64,000 nt of DNA from Longimicrobiales bacterium (lineage in GTDB: Bacteria; Gemmatimonadota; Gemmatimonadetes; Longimicrobiales; Gaopeijiaceae), in the NCBI GenBank assembly GCA_958295645.1, contig OY282361.1, positions 2,074,501 through 2,138,500 on the forward strand. The letters run 5' to 3'. Shown piece after piece: positions 9,190-17,878 of this stretch (within the stretch, counting starts at the first letter, position 1; every line of letters starts with the position of its first letter). The translations under genes and the position numbers were made by a program. The notes beneath the pieces were generated by a model. The model made no database searches. It was given only the letters and a program-made list of their open reading frames with translations, and was not told the DNA's origin.

Positions 9190-9218
9190 TTGGAGCCGAC
9201 GCGGATTCCGCCTTATCT
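9190..9218 (+). promoter_or_regulatory. Possible promoter giving a leaderless epimerase mRNA
   Basis: TTGGAG (9190-9195) and TTATCT (9213-9218) are separated by 17 bp, and the epimerase ATG follows 7 bp after the -10 box. No Shine-Dalgarno is visible, so transcription may begin at or next to the start codon. This is inference from consensus spacing only. Confidence 0.35.
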
Positions 9219-9225
9219 TCCACCC

Positions 9226-10254
9226 ATGTCCTCCCCCTGCGAAATACGAACTTGCGAGATGCACACCGGCGGCGAAGCCGTGCGGATCGTCACGGGCGGG
9301 TATCCCGTCGTGCACGGGGCCACGATCTTGGCCAAGCGCCGCTACGCGAAGGAGCATCTCGACCACCTTTGCCGCTTTCTGATGCTGGAGCCGCGCGGAC
9401 ACAGCGACATGTACGGCGTGATTCCGGTGGCGCCCGACCATCCCGACGCCGACTTGGCCGTGCTGTTCTGTCACAACGAGGGATATGCGACCATGTGCGG
9501 CCATGCGACCATCGCCGTGGCCAGGTGGGCAGTGGACGAGGGCTTGGTCGAGCCGGAGGGAAGGGCGGCCACGGTGCGCGTCCAGTGTCCCTGCGGGTTG
9601 GTCGTCGCCACCGTCCAGATGGGCGAGGACGGCGAGACGGGGCCTGTGCACTTCGACAGCGTCGCTGCCTTCGTCGCGCACCCGGACGCCGAGATCGAGG
9701 TGGAGGGCGTCGGTCCGGTCGAGGTGGACGTGGCATACGGCGGCGCCTTCTATGCCATCCTGCCTGCTTCTCGGTTCGGGCTGAAGCTCGGGAAGTCGTC
9801 CGTCCGCGAGCTGGTGGACGCGGCCTGGGCCGTGACCGGCGCGACGAAGGCGCAGCTGGAGTTGTCGCACCCGGAACATCCCGATCTCGGCTTCCTCTAT
9901 GGCACGATCCTGACCGACGGCGCCCTGGGCGACGACCGGCCGAGCGCCAACGTCTGCGTCTTTGCCGACCGCCAAGTGGACCGCAGCCCCTGCGGCAGCG
10001 GCGTCACCGCGCGCATGGCGGTGCAGGTGGCCAAGGGCGAGACGGCTGTGGGAGAGCCCTGCCGCTTCTCGAGCCTGACGGGATCGGTCTTCTCGGCGGA
10101 GGTCGTCGGCGAGACGGCGGCGGGCGAAGGCGTCGGCGGGCAAGCGGGCCGCAGCGTCACCGTGCGCGTCGGCGGACAAGCCTACTACACCGGCGAGGCC
10201 CGGTTCCGCGCCGAGGAGGGCGATCCGTTGGCGGGCGGGTTCTCCTTGCGATGA
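9226..10254 (+). CDS. Proline racemase-family epimerase, Cys/Cys type (putative hydroxyproline 2-epimerase or proline racemase)
   Basis: A 342-residue member of the proline racemase fold. Two catalytic thiols are visible: Cys in NEGYATMCGHA and Cys in VDRSPCGSGVTAR, the Cys/Cys arrangement of proline racemases and 4-hydroxyproline 2-epimerases. The rest of the protein (KRRYAKEHLDHL, LEPRGHSDMYG, CPCGLV, AYGGAFYA, LYGTILTDG) resembles trans-3-hydroxy-L-proline dehydratases, whose second residue is Thr, so this copy looks like a dehydratase-lineage protein that gained the epimerase cysteine. It is first in the operon and about 91% identical to the next gene. The true reaction needs assay; epimerase activity on hydroxyproline is my best guess. 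Confidence 0.85.
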   Translation: MSSPCEIRTCEMHTGGEAVRIVTGGYPVVHGATILAKRRYAKEHLDHLCRFLMLEPRGHSDMYGVIPVAPDHPDADLAVLFCHNEGYATMCGHATIAVARWAVDEGLVEPEGRAATVRVQCPCGLVVATVQMGEDGETGPVHFDSVAAFVAHPDAEIEVEGVGPVEVDVAYGGAFYAILPASRFGLKLGKSSVRELVDAAWAVTGATKAQLELSHPEHPDLGFLYGTILTDGALGDDRPSANVCVFADRQVDRSPCGSGVTARMAVQVAKGETAVGEPCRFSSLTGSVFSAEVVGETAAGEGVGGQAGRSVTVRVGGQAYYTGEARFRAEEGDPLAGGFSLR

Positions 10255-10367
10255 GCGGATCTGGAGATCGACTTCCATTGGTCGGCGGCGGGCGGCATCG
10301 ATCCGTAGCAGTTACCTCAACCTTGAGGACCGCAGAGAACATGACCGACGACAACCGCAACAAACTC
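10255..10367 (+). pseudogene. Duplication scar: two isomerase-gene fragments fused to the panB 5' end
   Basis: 10255-10296 matches 12137-12178 inside the downstream TIM-barrel gene, and 10297-10367 matches 12370-12440, which is that gene's 3' end plus the panB start (ATGACCGACGACAACCGC in both). About 190 bp between the two matching blocks is missing here, as is everything between the epimerase stop and the first block. This is best read as the collapsed remains of a duplicated isomerase gene. The panB ribosome-binding region is carried along but reads AGAGAAC here instead of AGAGGAAC. Confidence 0.85.
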
Positions 10368-11384
10368 CACGAGATACGCACTTGCGAGATGCACACCGGT
10401 GGCGAACCTGTGCGGATCGTCACGGACGGGTATCCCGCCGTGCCCGGGGTCACGATCCTGGACAAGCGCCGCTACGCGAAGGAGCATCTCGACCACCTTC
10501 GCCGCTTTCTGATGCTGGAGCCGCGCGGACACAGCGACATGTACGGCGTGATTCCGGTGGCGCCCGACCATCCCGACGCCGACTTGGCCGTGCTGTTCTG
10601 TCACAACGAGGGATATTCGACCATGTGCGGCCATGCGATCATCGCCTTGGCCAGGCGGGCGGTGGACGAGGGCGTGGTCGAGCCGGAGGGAGGAGCGGCC
10701 ACGGTGCGCATCCAGTGTCCCTGCGGGTTGGTCGTCGCCACCGTCCAGATGGGCGAGGACGGCGAGACGGGGCGCGTGCACTTCGACAGCGTGGGCGCCT
10801 TCGTCGCGCATTTGGACGCCCAGGTCGAGGTGGAGGGCGTCGGTCCGGTCGAGGTGGACGTGGCATACGGCGGCGCCTTCTATGCCATCCTGCCTGCCTC
10901 TCGGTTCGGGCTGGAGCTCGGCAAGTCGTCCGTCCGCGAGCTGGTGGACGCGGCCTGGGCCGTAACCGGCGCGACGAAGGCGCAGCTGGAGTTGTCGCAC
11001 CCGGAACATCCCGATCTCGGCTTCCTCTACGGCACGATCCTGACCGACGGCGCCCTGGGCGACGACCGGCCGAGCGCCAACGTCTGCGTCTTCGCCGACC
11101 GGCAAGTGGACCGCAGTCCCACCGGCAGCGGCGTCACGGCGCGCATGGCGGTGCAGGTAGCCAAGGGCGAGACGGCCGTGGGGGAACCGCGCCGCTTCTC
11201 GAGCCTGACGGGATCGGTCTTCTCGGCGAAGGTCGTCGGCGAGACGGCGGCGAGCGAAGACATCGGCGGGCGAGCGGGCCGCAACCTCACCGTGCGCGTC
11301 GGCGGGCAGGCGTACTACACCGGCGAGGCTTGGTTCCGCGCCGAGGAGGGCGATCCGTTGGCGGGCGGGTTTTCCTTGCGATGA
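10341..11384 (+). CDS. Trans-3-hydroxy-L-proline dehydratase-type proline racemase homologue (Cys/Thr)
   Basis: A 347-residue near-duplicate of the preceding gene (30 differences over 337 aligned residues). The first catalytic Cys is kept (NEGYSTMCGHA) but the second position is Thr (VDRSPTGSGVTAR), the signature of trans-3-hydroxy-L-proline dehydratases, which make delta-1-pyrroline-2-carboxylate. Its first residues, MTDDNRNK, come from the panB start carried by the duplication. An in-frame ATG at 10251, overlapping the upstream stop as ATGA, could start a 377-residue form by translational coupling. Its stop overlaps the next ATG by 4 bp. As I recall the human enzyme L3HYPDH, this copy matches it better than the first copy does at several variable sites, so the Thr state is probably ancestral. 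Confidence 0.87.
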   Translation: MTDDNRNKLHEIRTCEMHTGGEPVRIVTDGYPAVPGVTILDKRRYAKEHLDHLRRFLMLEPRGHSDMYGVIPVAPDHPDADLAVLFCHNEGYSTMCGHAIIALARRAVDEGVVEPEGGAATVRIQCPCGLVVATVQMGEDGETGRVHFDSVGAFVAHLDAQVEVEGVGPVEVDVAYGGAFYAILPASRFGLELGKSSVRELVDAAWAVTGATKAQLELSHPEHPDLGFLYGTILTDGALGDDRPSANVCVFADRQVDRSPTGSGVTARMAVQVAKGETAVGEPRRFSSLTGSVFSAKVVGETAASEDIGGRAGRNLTVRVGGQAYYTGEAWFRAEEGDPLAGGFSLR

Positions 11385-12418
11385 GCGAGTCGCTCCGCTG
11401 GACGAAGGGGCCGGGGACGTCGAGTGGCGGCGGCGAGGGCGATGCGCCCGCTGCCGAGACGCGCCGCGGCGTGCCCTGCCGTGCGATGCCCCACCGCACG
11501 ATGCCCCGCCGCGAGTTCCTGTCGGCGGCCGGAGCGTGTTCCTCGGCCGTCCTGCTGGCCGCGAACCAGCTTGACGCCGCAGGAGGCCGTGGTGTCCCCG
11601 GAGCCTCTCGTGGCGCCGGCGGGCACGGTCTCGGCCAAACCGCCCGCCCGGACACGGCTGCGACCCTCGCCCGGGTCGGCCTCCAGCTCTACACCGTGCG
11701 CTCGTTGGCCGCCGAAGACATGGCCGCGACCCTGGACGCCGTAGCCGCGGTCGGCTACGACGAGGTCGAGTTCGCCGGCTACTTCGACCACGCGCCCGCA
11801 GTCCTTCGACAGTGGCTGGACGACGCGGGCTTGGCCGCCCCCGCCGCCCACGTGAGCGCCGAAGACCTGTCCGGCGAGGGCCTGGAGAGGGCGCTGGAGG
11901 CGGCGGCCGTCCTCGGTCACCGGTGGTTGGCGCTGCCTTGGATTCCCGCCGAGCAACGCACACCGGACGGATATCGCCTCGCCGCGGACCACCTCAACGC
12001 CGCGGGCGCAGCCGCCCAGGCCGCAGGAGTGCGAGTCGCCTATCACAATCACGCCTTCGAGTTCGAGACCCTGGAGGCCCCCGGCGGCGCCACGGGCTAC
12101 GACATCCTCCTGGACCGCCTGGACCCCGCCGTCGCGGACATGGAGATCGACTTCCATTGGTCCGCGGCGGGCGGCGCCGACCCCGCGGCCTTGTTCGCCG
12201 CCCACCCAGGCCGCTTCGTCCTCTGCCATCTCAAGGACAGGGACGCGCAGGGGCGCATGACCGACGTGGGCGCCGGCGACATCGACTGGGACGCGATCTT
12301 CGCGCTGTCCGCGCAGGCCGGCCTCGCCCACTACTTCGTCGAGCACGACAATCCCGCCGACCCGCTGGCATCGATCCGCAACAGCTACCTCTACCTCAAG
12401 GGCCGCAGAGGAACATGA
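11381..12418 (+). CDS. Exported TIM-barrel sugar phosphate isomerase/epimerase-like protein
   Basis: AP-endonuclease-2-like TIM barrel (xylose isomerase-like, IolE/hydroxypyruvate isomerase relatives). The barrel starts at ARVGLQLYTVRSL and includes YHNHAFEFE, DMEIDFHW and VLCHLKDRD, which supply the usual His/Glu/Asp metal ligands. A twin-arginine-like signal (MPRREFLSAAGAC) begins at residue 41, so the mature protein is probably periplasmic. ATG 11381 overlaps the dehydratase stop (ATGA); ATG 11501, directly before the RR motif, is the alternative. It overlaps panB by 4 bp. Exported members of this family often accompany oxidoreductases in sugar degradation; the substrate is unknown. Confidence 0.82.
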   Translation: MSESLRWTKGPGTSSGGGEGDAPAAETRRGVPCRAMPHRTMPRREFLSAAGACSSAVLLAANQLDAAGGRGVPGASRGAGGHGLGQTARPDTAATLARVGLQLYTVRSLAAEDMAATLDAVAAVGYDEVEFAGYFDHAPAVLRQWLDDAGLAAPAAHVSAEDLSGEGLERALEAAAVLGHRWLALPWIPAEQRTPDGYRLAADHLNAAGAAAQAAGVRVAYHNHAFEFETLEAPGGATGYDILLDRLDPAVADMEIDFHWSAAGGADPAALFAAHPGRFVLCHLKDRDAQGRMTDVGAGDIDWDAIFALSAQAGLAHYFVEHDNPADPLASIRNSYLYLKGRRGT

Positions 12419-13239
12419 CCGACGACAACCGCAGCAAACGCAAGGTCAGGGTGCGGGACTTCGCCCGTCTCAAGGAAGCTGGGGAGCCGATTGCCATGGT
12501 GACCGCCTACGACGCCCTGTTCGCTTCGCTGGTGGACCAAGCCGGCGTCGACGCCGTTCTCGTGGGCGATTCGCTGACCACGGTGCTCTGCGCCGAAGAC
12601 ACCACGCTCGGCGCGACCATGGACCAGATGATCTACCACGGGCGGTTGGTTTGCCGGGGCGCGAAGCGGGCGCTGGTCGTGGTGGACATGCCCTTCATGA
12701 GCTATCAGGTCTCGCCGGAAGACGCCGTTCGCAACGCGGGACGAATCATGAAGGAGACGGGCGCCGGCGCAGTGAAGCTGGAAGGCGGCCGCGAAGTGGC
12801 CCCCGCCGTGGAGCGCATGGTGGCGGCCGGCATTCCCGTCATGGGACACCTGGGCTTCACTCCGCAGTCGGTGCACAGCATCGGGGGAGCGCGGGTTCAG
12901 GGACGGGCCGAGGGGGCGGTCGAGGGGCTGATTCGCGACGCGCAGGCGGTGGAGGCGGCCGGCGCCTTTTCGATCCTGCTGGAACTCATGGTCGGCGGCG
13001 TCGCGCAACAGGTCACGCAGGCGCTGTCGGTGCCCGTCGTCGGCATCGGGGCCGGCCCCCATTGCGACGGCCAGCTGCTGATCCTCCACGATCTCCTCGG
13101 GCTGAACGAAGGCTTCAATCCACGCTTTCTCAAGCACTATGCGCGGCTGGGCGAAGAGGTGCGCTCGGCGGTGGGACGGTACGCGGCGGAGGTGCGGCAG
13201 CGCCTCTACCCCGGAGAAGAACATGTCCATTCGGCCTGA
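12415..13239 (+). CDS. panB: 3-methyl-2-oxobutanoate hydroxymethyltransferase (ketopantoate hydroxymethyltransferase)
   Basis: A 274-residue cytoplasmic enzyme that transfers a one-carbon unit from 5,10-methylene-tetrahydrofolate to 2-oxoisovalerate, first step of pantothenate and CoA synthesis. Diagnostic segments are MVTAYDALFASLVDQAGVD, VLVGDSL and VVDMPFMSY (metal and substrate aspartates), AVKLEGG and VVGIGAGPHCDGQLL. The usual LEC(V/I)P segment after the catalytic Glu reads LELMVGG here, a mild deviation. AGAGGAAC before ATG 12415 is the ribosome-binding site, and its start overlaps the preceding stop as ATGA. panC and panD are not in the window, so panB seems to have been recruited into a sugar/hydroxyproline operon. 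Confidence 0.93.
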   Translation: MTDDNRSKRKVRVRDFARLKEAGEPIAMVTAYDALFASLVDQAGVDAVLVGDSLTTVLCAEDTTLGATMDQMIYHGRLVCRGAKRALVVVDMPFMSYQVSPEDAVRNAGRIMKETGAGAVKLEGGREVAPAVERMVAAGIPVMGHLGFTPQSVHSIGGARVQGRAEGAVEGLIRDAQAVEAAGAFSILLELMVGGVAQQVTQALSVPVVGIGAGPHCDGQLLILHDLLGLNEGFNPRFLKHYARLGEEVRSAVGRYAAEVRQRLYPGEEHVHSA

Positions 13240-14710
13240 ACCGGGCGGCGAGGAGGTCGGCAACGCGCAACGGCTCTTTCTGGGCAGCTGCGTAGCGCTT
13301 GTCGCGACGTCGGTCGCCTTTGCGACGGTGGGGGCGGTCATGTTCTCGCTAAAGGGCGAGTTCGGGCTCGACAATGCCCAGGTGGGCCTGGTCGCCGGGG
13401 CGGCTCTTTGGGGATTCGCGGTCTCCCAGCTCGTCTTCTCCCCCTTCTGCGACAACCTGGGGATGCGCTTCCTGCTCCGGCTGGCCTTCGCCGGGCACTT
13501 GGCGGGAACGCTGGTCATGATCTTCGCCGGCGGCTTCTGGGGCCTCTTTGCCGGCGCCCTGCTCATCGCGATGGCGAACGGGCTCGTGGAGGCCGCCTGC
13601 AATCCGCTGGTGGCGGGCCTCTATCCGGAGAACAAGACCGTCAAGCTCAACCAGTTCCACGTCTGGTTTCCGGGCGGAATCGTCTTGGGCGGACTGGCCG
13701 CCCACTTCCTGGAAGAGTCGGGGCTGGGCGACTGGCGCGCGAAGCTGGCCTTGGTGCTGCTGCCGACCCTGGCGTACGGCGTCCTGCTGCTGGGCCAGCG
13801 CTTCCCGAAGACGGAGAACGTCCGCTCGGGCGTGTCCATGGGCCAAATGTTCCGGGCCGCGCTGACCACGCCGCTCATGCTCCTCATGCTGGCCTGCATG
13901 GCTCTGACCGCATCGGTGGAGCTCGGCGCGACGCGCTGGGTGTCGGCGGTTCTCGAGGCGGGGGGCATGCCGGGCATTCTGGTCCTTGTGTACATCAGCG
14001 GACTCATGGCCGTGCTGCGCTACTTTGCCGGCCCGGTCGTGCACAGGCTCTCGCCGACCGGCGTCCTCGCGGCTTCGGCGGTGCTCTCGGGTCTGGGGCT
14101 GCTTTGGATGAGCGCCGGCGGGAGCGCGGGGTCGGCGGTGGCCGCGGCCACGGTGTTCGCCGTCGGCGTCTGCTACTTCTGGCCGACCATGCTGGGTTTC
14201 GTGTCGGAACGGGTGCCCAAGAGCGGTGCGCTGGGACTGGGTCTCATGGGTACTGTGGGCATGGCCGTGGTAGGGCTCGTCACGGCTCCGTTGATGGGGC
14301 GAATCGCCGACCGGCGCACCCACGAGCTGCTGCCTTCGGCGGCGGCGGTCGCGGTGTTGCAGGAAGCCAGCGGCGTGCTGGAGACTCGGGCCGCCGGGGC
14401 CTCCGGCTCGGAAGGCGAGGATCTGCGAGCGGCGCTCGCCTCGGTCGCGTCGGTCTTGTCCATGGCGGAAGAGGACGCGGAGCGCCCGCCGGCTGGAACG
14501 GCCAGCGCCCTCAGGAGCGTCGTCGAGGCCGGCTCTCCCTCGGCGGTTGCGGAGCGAGCCCAGGAACTCCTCGGCCCGGCCGAGTTCGAGGGCGGCCTCC
14601 TCTCGTTCCGCTACTTGGCACCTCTTTGCGCGGCGCTGGCCGCGGTCTTCGGCCTCCTCTACCTGCGCGACCGCCGGGCCGGACGCACCCGCCTCGGCCG
14701 CCCGTCGTGA
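13223..14710 (+). CDS. MFS transporter (sugar/FucP-like type)
   Basis: A 495-residue major facilitator with about 12 helices. The ATG at 13223 follows GGAGAAG and overlaps the end of panB by 17 bp. The first helices carry [22 protein letters not shown], and helix 5 is followed by [15 protein letters not shown], features of sugar:proton MFS permeases related to FucP. A roughly 100-residue hydrophilic, Ala/Ser-rich insert sits before the final helix (from [13 protein letters not shown] to AELLGP-like residues), unusual for the family. It probably imports the sugar handled by the neighbouring oxidoreductase and isomerases. Confidence 0.88.
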   Translation: MSIRPEPGGEEVGNAQRLFLGSCVALVATSVAFATVGAVMFSLKGEFGLDNAQVGLVAGAALWGFAVSQLVFSPFCDNLGMRFLLRLAFAGHLAGTLVMIFAGGFWGLFAGALLIAMANGLVEAACNPLVAGLYPENKTVKLNQFHVWFPGGIVLGGLAAHFLEESGLGDWRAKLALVLLPTLAYGVLLLGQRFPKTENVRSGVSMGQMFRAALTTPLMLLMLACMALTASVELGATRWVSAVLEAGGMPGILVLVYISGLMAVLRYFAGPVVHRLSPTGVLAASAVLSGLGLLWMSAGGSAGSAVAAATVFAVGVCYFWPTMLGFVSERVPKSGALGLGLMGTVGMAVVGLVTAPLMGRIADRRTHELLPSAAAVAVLQEASGVLETRAAGASGSEGEDLRAALASVASVLSMAEEDAERPPAGTASALRSVVEAGSPSAVAERAQELLGPAEFEGGLLSFRYLAPLCAALAAVFGLLYLRDRRAGRTRLGRPS

Positions 14711-15978
14711 GCGACCCGCCGCCGGCCAATCCCTTCCTCGGCAGGAAGTTGCGGTACGGGATGGTCGGCGGCGGGCCCGGCGCCTTCATCGGCGCGGTGC
14801 ACCGCATGGCCGCGGCCCTGGACGGAGAATGGGAGCTCGTGGCGGGGGCCTTCTCGGCGTCGCCGGAGCGTTCGCGGGAGCAGGGCCGGCTGCTCGGACT
14901 CGACCCGGCCCGCGTCTACGACGGCTTCGCGGAGATGGCCGGGGCGGAGGCGGCGCTCGAACCCGGCCGGCGCATCGAGGCGGTTTCCGTGGCCTTGCCG
15001 AACCACCTGCACTGCGAGGTGGCGAAGACGTTCCTGAACGCGGGCTTCCACGTCGTCTGCGACAAGCCGATGGCGACGTCGCTGGCGGAAGCCGAGGACT
15101 TGGCCGGCCACATCGAGCGCAGCGGCTTGGTGTTCGCGCTCACGCACAACTACACCGGCTACCCGATGGCGAAGGAGGCGCGGCACTTGGTCCGCTCGGG
15201 GCGGCTGGGAACCGTGCGCAAGGTGGTGGCCGAGTATCAGCAAGGGTGGCTCGCCACGCCATTGGAACGCACGGGCCACAAGCAAGCGGCCTGGCGGCTC
15301 GATCCCAGCTTGGCCGGACCCTCTTCCGCCGTGGGCGACATCGGATCGCACCTCCACAACTTGGCCCGCTACGTCGCGGGACTCGAGATCGACGCGGTCT
15401 TCGCCGACTTGGCCAGCCTGGTTCCGGGGCGGGCTCTGGAGGACGACGCCGGCATCCTCCTGCGCTTCGCCGGCGGGGCCCGGGGCGTCTTCGTGGTCAG
15501 CCAAGTGGCGGCCGGCGAAGAGAACGGGTTGCGGTTGCGGATATACGGAGACGCCGGCGGGCTGGACTGGCGCCAGGAACGCCCAAACGAGCTTCGCCTG
15601 ATGCCGCGCGACGCCCCCCGGCAGACGTTGAGGCGAGGCAATGCGTACCTGTCGGAGCCGGCGCGCCGGGCCGCTCGCCTGCCCGCCGGGCACCCGGAAG
15701 GGTTCCTCGAGGCCTTCGCCAACGTGTACCGCAACGCGGGCCGCACGATCGGCGCCGCGATTGCCGGGGCGCAGGCCGACCCTCTGGACCGCGACTTCCC
15801 CGATCACCTGGACGGCGTCGCGGGCATGCGCTTCGTCGAGACGGTCCTGCAGTCCGCGAAGGAGGAGAGATGGGTCGCCGTCGAGCCGTCCAGCCCAAGT
15901 CCCCCCGCCGCCGCAACCGCTCGGCCTGCCGGAACCGCCCGGCGTCCCCAGTCCCAGGCCGTCCGTCCCCCCCGATGA
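14707..15978 (+). CDS. Gfo/Idh/MocA family NAD(P)-dependent oxidoreductase
   Basis: A 423-residue oxidoreductase. The N-terminal Rossmann fold opens with [16 protein letters not shown], followed by [20 protein letters not shown] and the catalytic-lysine segment [29 protein letters not shown] carries the conserved C-terminal-domain His. Family members oxidise or reduce sugar hydroxyls, commonly at C3 of a glucoside. The start is GTG 14707, overlapping the MFS stop (GTGA). The last 35 residues are a Pro/Ala/Arg tail with an 18-bp imperfect duplication ([12 protein letters not shown]), outside the fold. Confidence 0.9.
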   Translation: MSDPPPANPFLGRKLRYGMVGGGPGAFIGAVHRMAAALDGEWELVAGAFSASPERSREQGRLLGLDPARVYDGFAEMAGAEAALEPGRRIEAVSVALPNHLHCEVAKTFLNAGFHVVCDKPMATSLAEAEDLAGHIERSGLVFALTHNYTGYPMAKEARHLVRSGRLGTVRKVVAEYQQGWLATPLERTGHKQAAWRLDPSLAGPSSAVGDIGSHLHNLARYVAGLEIDAVFADLASLVPGRALEDDAGILLRFAGGARGVFVVSQVAAGEENGLRLRIYGDAGGLDWRQERPNELRLMPRDAPRQTLRRGNAYLSEPARRAARLPAGHPEGFLEAFANVYRNAGRTIGAAIAGAQADPLDRDFPDHLDGVAGMRFVETVLQSAKEERWVAVEPSSPSPPAAATARPAGTARRPQSQAVRPPR

Positions 15979-16973
15979 ACCGGCCCGTCACGCTCTTCAC
16001 CGGCCAGTGGGCCGACCTCCCGCTGGAGGTGCTGGCCGACAAGGCCGCCGACTGGGGCTACCACGGCCTGGAACTCGCTTGCTGGGGCGATCACTTCGAC
16101 GTGGCCGCCGCGCTGGCCGATTCCAGCTATTGCGACGCCCGCCGCGAGTTGCTCGCCCGCCGCGGTCTCGAGGTCTGGGCCATCAGCGCGCACTTGGCCG
16201 GACAAGCCGTCTGCGACCAGATCGACGACCGGCACCAAGCCGTCCTGCCCGCCCGCATCTGGGGCGACGGCGACCCGGAGGGCGTCCGCACCCGCGCCGC
16301 CCGCGAGCTCGAGAACGCTGCCCGGGCCGCGGCTCGCCTCGGCGTCCGCGTGGTCAACGGCTTCACCGGCAGCTCCATCTGGCCCTTGCTGTATTCCTTC
16401 CCTCCCGTCCCCCCGGAGACGATCGACCGGGGCTACGAGGACTTCGCGGCCCGCTGGACGCCCATCCTGGACGTGTTCCAAGACGAGGGCGTCCGCTTCG
16501 CGCTGGAGGCGCATCCCACGGAAGTCGCCTTCGACGTCGCGAGCGCCGAGCGGGCAGTGGAGGCCGTGGACGGGCATCCCGCCTTCGGCTTCAACTACGA
16601 CCCCAGCCATCTTGCGTACCAAGGCGTGGACTACATCTATTTCATCGAACGGTTCGCACAGCGGATCTGGCACGTCCACATCAAGGACGTCTGGTGGTCG
16701 GAGCGGCCTGCGCAAGTCGGCGTCTTCGGCGGACACGTGCCGTTCGGCGACCCGCGCCGGTATTGGGACTTCCGTTCGCCGGGGCGCGGGAACGTGGACT
16801 TCGAGGCTGTGATCCGGGCGCTGAACCGCATCGGGTACGAGGGTCCCCTGTCGGTGGAGTGGGAAGATGCAGGCATGGACAGAGAGCATGGCGCCGCCGA
16901 GGCCCGAGAATTCGTCGCGCAGCTGGACTTCCCCCCTTCGGCGAGCGCTTTCGACGACGCGTTCCGGGGCTGA
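15975..16973 (+). CDS. Cytoplasmic TIM-barrel sugar phosphate isomerase/epimerase
   Basis: A 332-residue xylose isomerase-like barrel without a signal peptide, starting at ATG 15975 overlapping the oxidoreductase stop (ATGA). Visible ligand segments are [12 protein letters not shown] (Glu), GFNYDPSHL (Asp/His), HVHIKDVWW (His/Asp) and SVEWEDAG (Glu). Such genes paired with Gfo/Idh/MocA enzymes act on keto-sugars or inositols, for example as keto-glucoside lyases or isomerases. It shares only the fold with the exported barrel at 11381. Confidence 0.87.
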   Translation: MNRPVTLFTGQWADLPLEVLADKAADWGYHGLELACWGDHFDVAAALADSSYCDARRELLARRGLEVWAISAHLAGQAVCDQIDDRHQAVLPARIWGDGDPEGVRTRAARELENAARAAARLGVRVVNGFTGSSIWPLLYSFPPVPPETIDRGYEDFAARWTPILDVFQDEGVRFALEAHPTEVAFDVASAERAVEAVDGHPAFGFNYDPSHLAYQGVDYIYFIERFAQRIWHVHIKDVWWSERPAQVGVFGGHVPFGDPRRYWDFRSPGRGNVDFEAVIRALNRIGYEGPLSVEWEDAGMDREHGAAEAREFVAQLDFPPSASAFDDAFRG

Positions 16974-17865
16974 CGGATTCGCGTCGCGGCTGGGGCTGGC
17001 GTCGCAGTCAGGGCTCGCGGCTCGGCCAGAGTTCGCGTCGCCGCCAGGGCTGGCGGCTCGGTCGGAGCTCGCGGCTCGGCCGACGCTCGCCTCTCGGATC
17101 GGAGCTCGCGGCCTTGCGTCGGCCGTCTCCCTCTTGACGTTCTTGGCCTGCGGCGGGGACTCGGAGCGCGCCTCCGCGGCGCAGGACGACCAAGGCCAAG
17201 TCCCCGACCAGCCCGGGCAGGAGCCGGCCGCGCCTAGCTTGACGCCGGAGGAAGCTGCGGCGGGATGGCGGTTGCTGTTCGACGGCACGCTGGACGGATG
17301 GCGGGGATACCGCCGCGACGACGTGCCCGCCGGATGGTCGGTGCAGGACGGAACGCTGGCGTTCGACCCGGGACGGGACGGCGGCGGCGGCGACTTGATC
17401 ACGGTGGACCAGTTCGCCGACTTCGAGCTGGCGTTCGAATGGAAGATCGGGCCGGGCGGCAACAGCGGCCTCTTCTTTCGCCTGACCGAAGAGGAACGCG
17501 CCCCTTACTGGACCGGGCCCGAGATGCAGGTGCTCGACAACGCGGGCCATGCGGACGGACGCAATCCCGAGACCTCGGCGGGCGCCAACTACGGGCTTCA
17601 CGCGCCCAGCCGCGACACGACCAAGCCTGCCGGAGAATGGAACCAAGCCCGCGTCGTCGCGCACGGCACCCGTGTCGAGCACTGGCTGAACGGCGAGCGG
17701 GTGGTGGCCTACGAACTCTGGACGGAGGAGTGGCGCGCGCTGGTGGCCGCGACCAAATTCGCCGAATGGCCGGGCTACGGAATGGCCGAATCGGGCCACA
17801 TCGGCCTCCAGGACCACGGCGACCCCGTCTGGTACCGCAACATCAAGCTCGTCGAGCGGCGGTAG
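16867..17865 (+). CDS. DUF1080 (3-keto-disaccharide hydrolase-type) lipoprotein with repeat-bearing N-terminus
   Basis: The C-terminal domain (about residues 120-332, from [18 protein letters not shown] to [14 protein letters not shown]) is DUF1080, a concanavalin-like fold that includes 3-keto-disaccharide hydrolases. A lipobox-like [10 protein letters not shown] puts the lipid cysteine at residue 95. The only start codons upstream are ATG 16867 (preceded by GGAGTGGGAAG) and ATG 16888, both inside the preceding gene. The frame therefore has about 80 residues, including seven hexapeptide repeats, before the signal-like segment. Either export tolerates this or the repeat array has separated the gene from its original start. 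Confidence 0.8.
   Translation: MQAWTESMAPPRPENSSRSWTSPLRRALSTTRSGADGFASRLGLASQSGLAARPEFASPPGLAARSELAARPTLASRIGARGLASAVSLLTFLACGGDSERASAAQDDQGQVPDQPGQEPAAPSLTPEEAAAGWRLLFDGTLDGWRGYRRDDVPAGWSVQDGTLAFDPGRDGGGGDLITVDQFADFELAFEWKIGPGGNSGLFFRLTEEERAPYWTGPEMQVLDNAGHADGRNPETSAGANYGLHAPSRDTTKPAGEWNQARVVAHGTRVEHWLNGERVVAYELWTEEWRALVAATKFAEWPGYGMAESGHIGLQDHGDPVWYRNIKLVERR
16975..17100 (+). repeat. 18-bp minisatellite (7 units) encoding a GLAARP-like hexapeptide
   Basis: Seven contiguous 18-bp units begin 2 bp after the stop of the isomerase gene and translate, in the DUF1080 frame, as [36 protein letters not shown] and TLASRI. Units share the core CTCGCGGCTCGG with substitutions. Confidence 0.9.
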
Positions 17866-17878
17866 GAAGAGTCTCGGC

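Noticed and set aside
13408-14706. Long plus-strand frame preceding the Gfo/Idh gene
   Set aside because: It is a shadow of the MFS gene in another frame. The oxidoreductase begins at GTG 14707.
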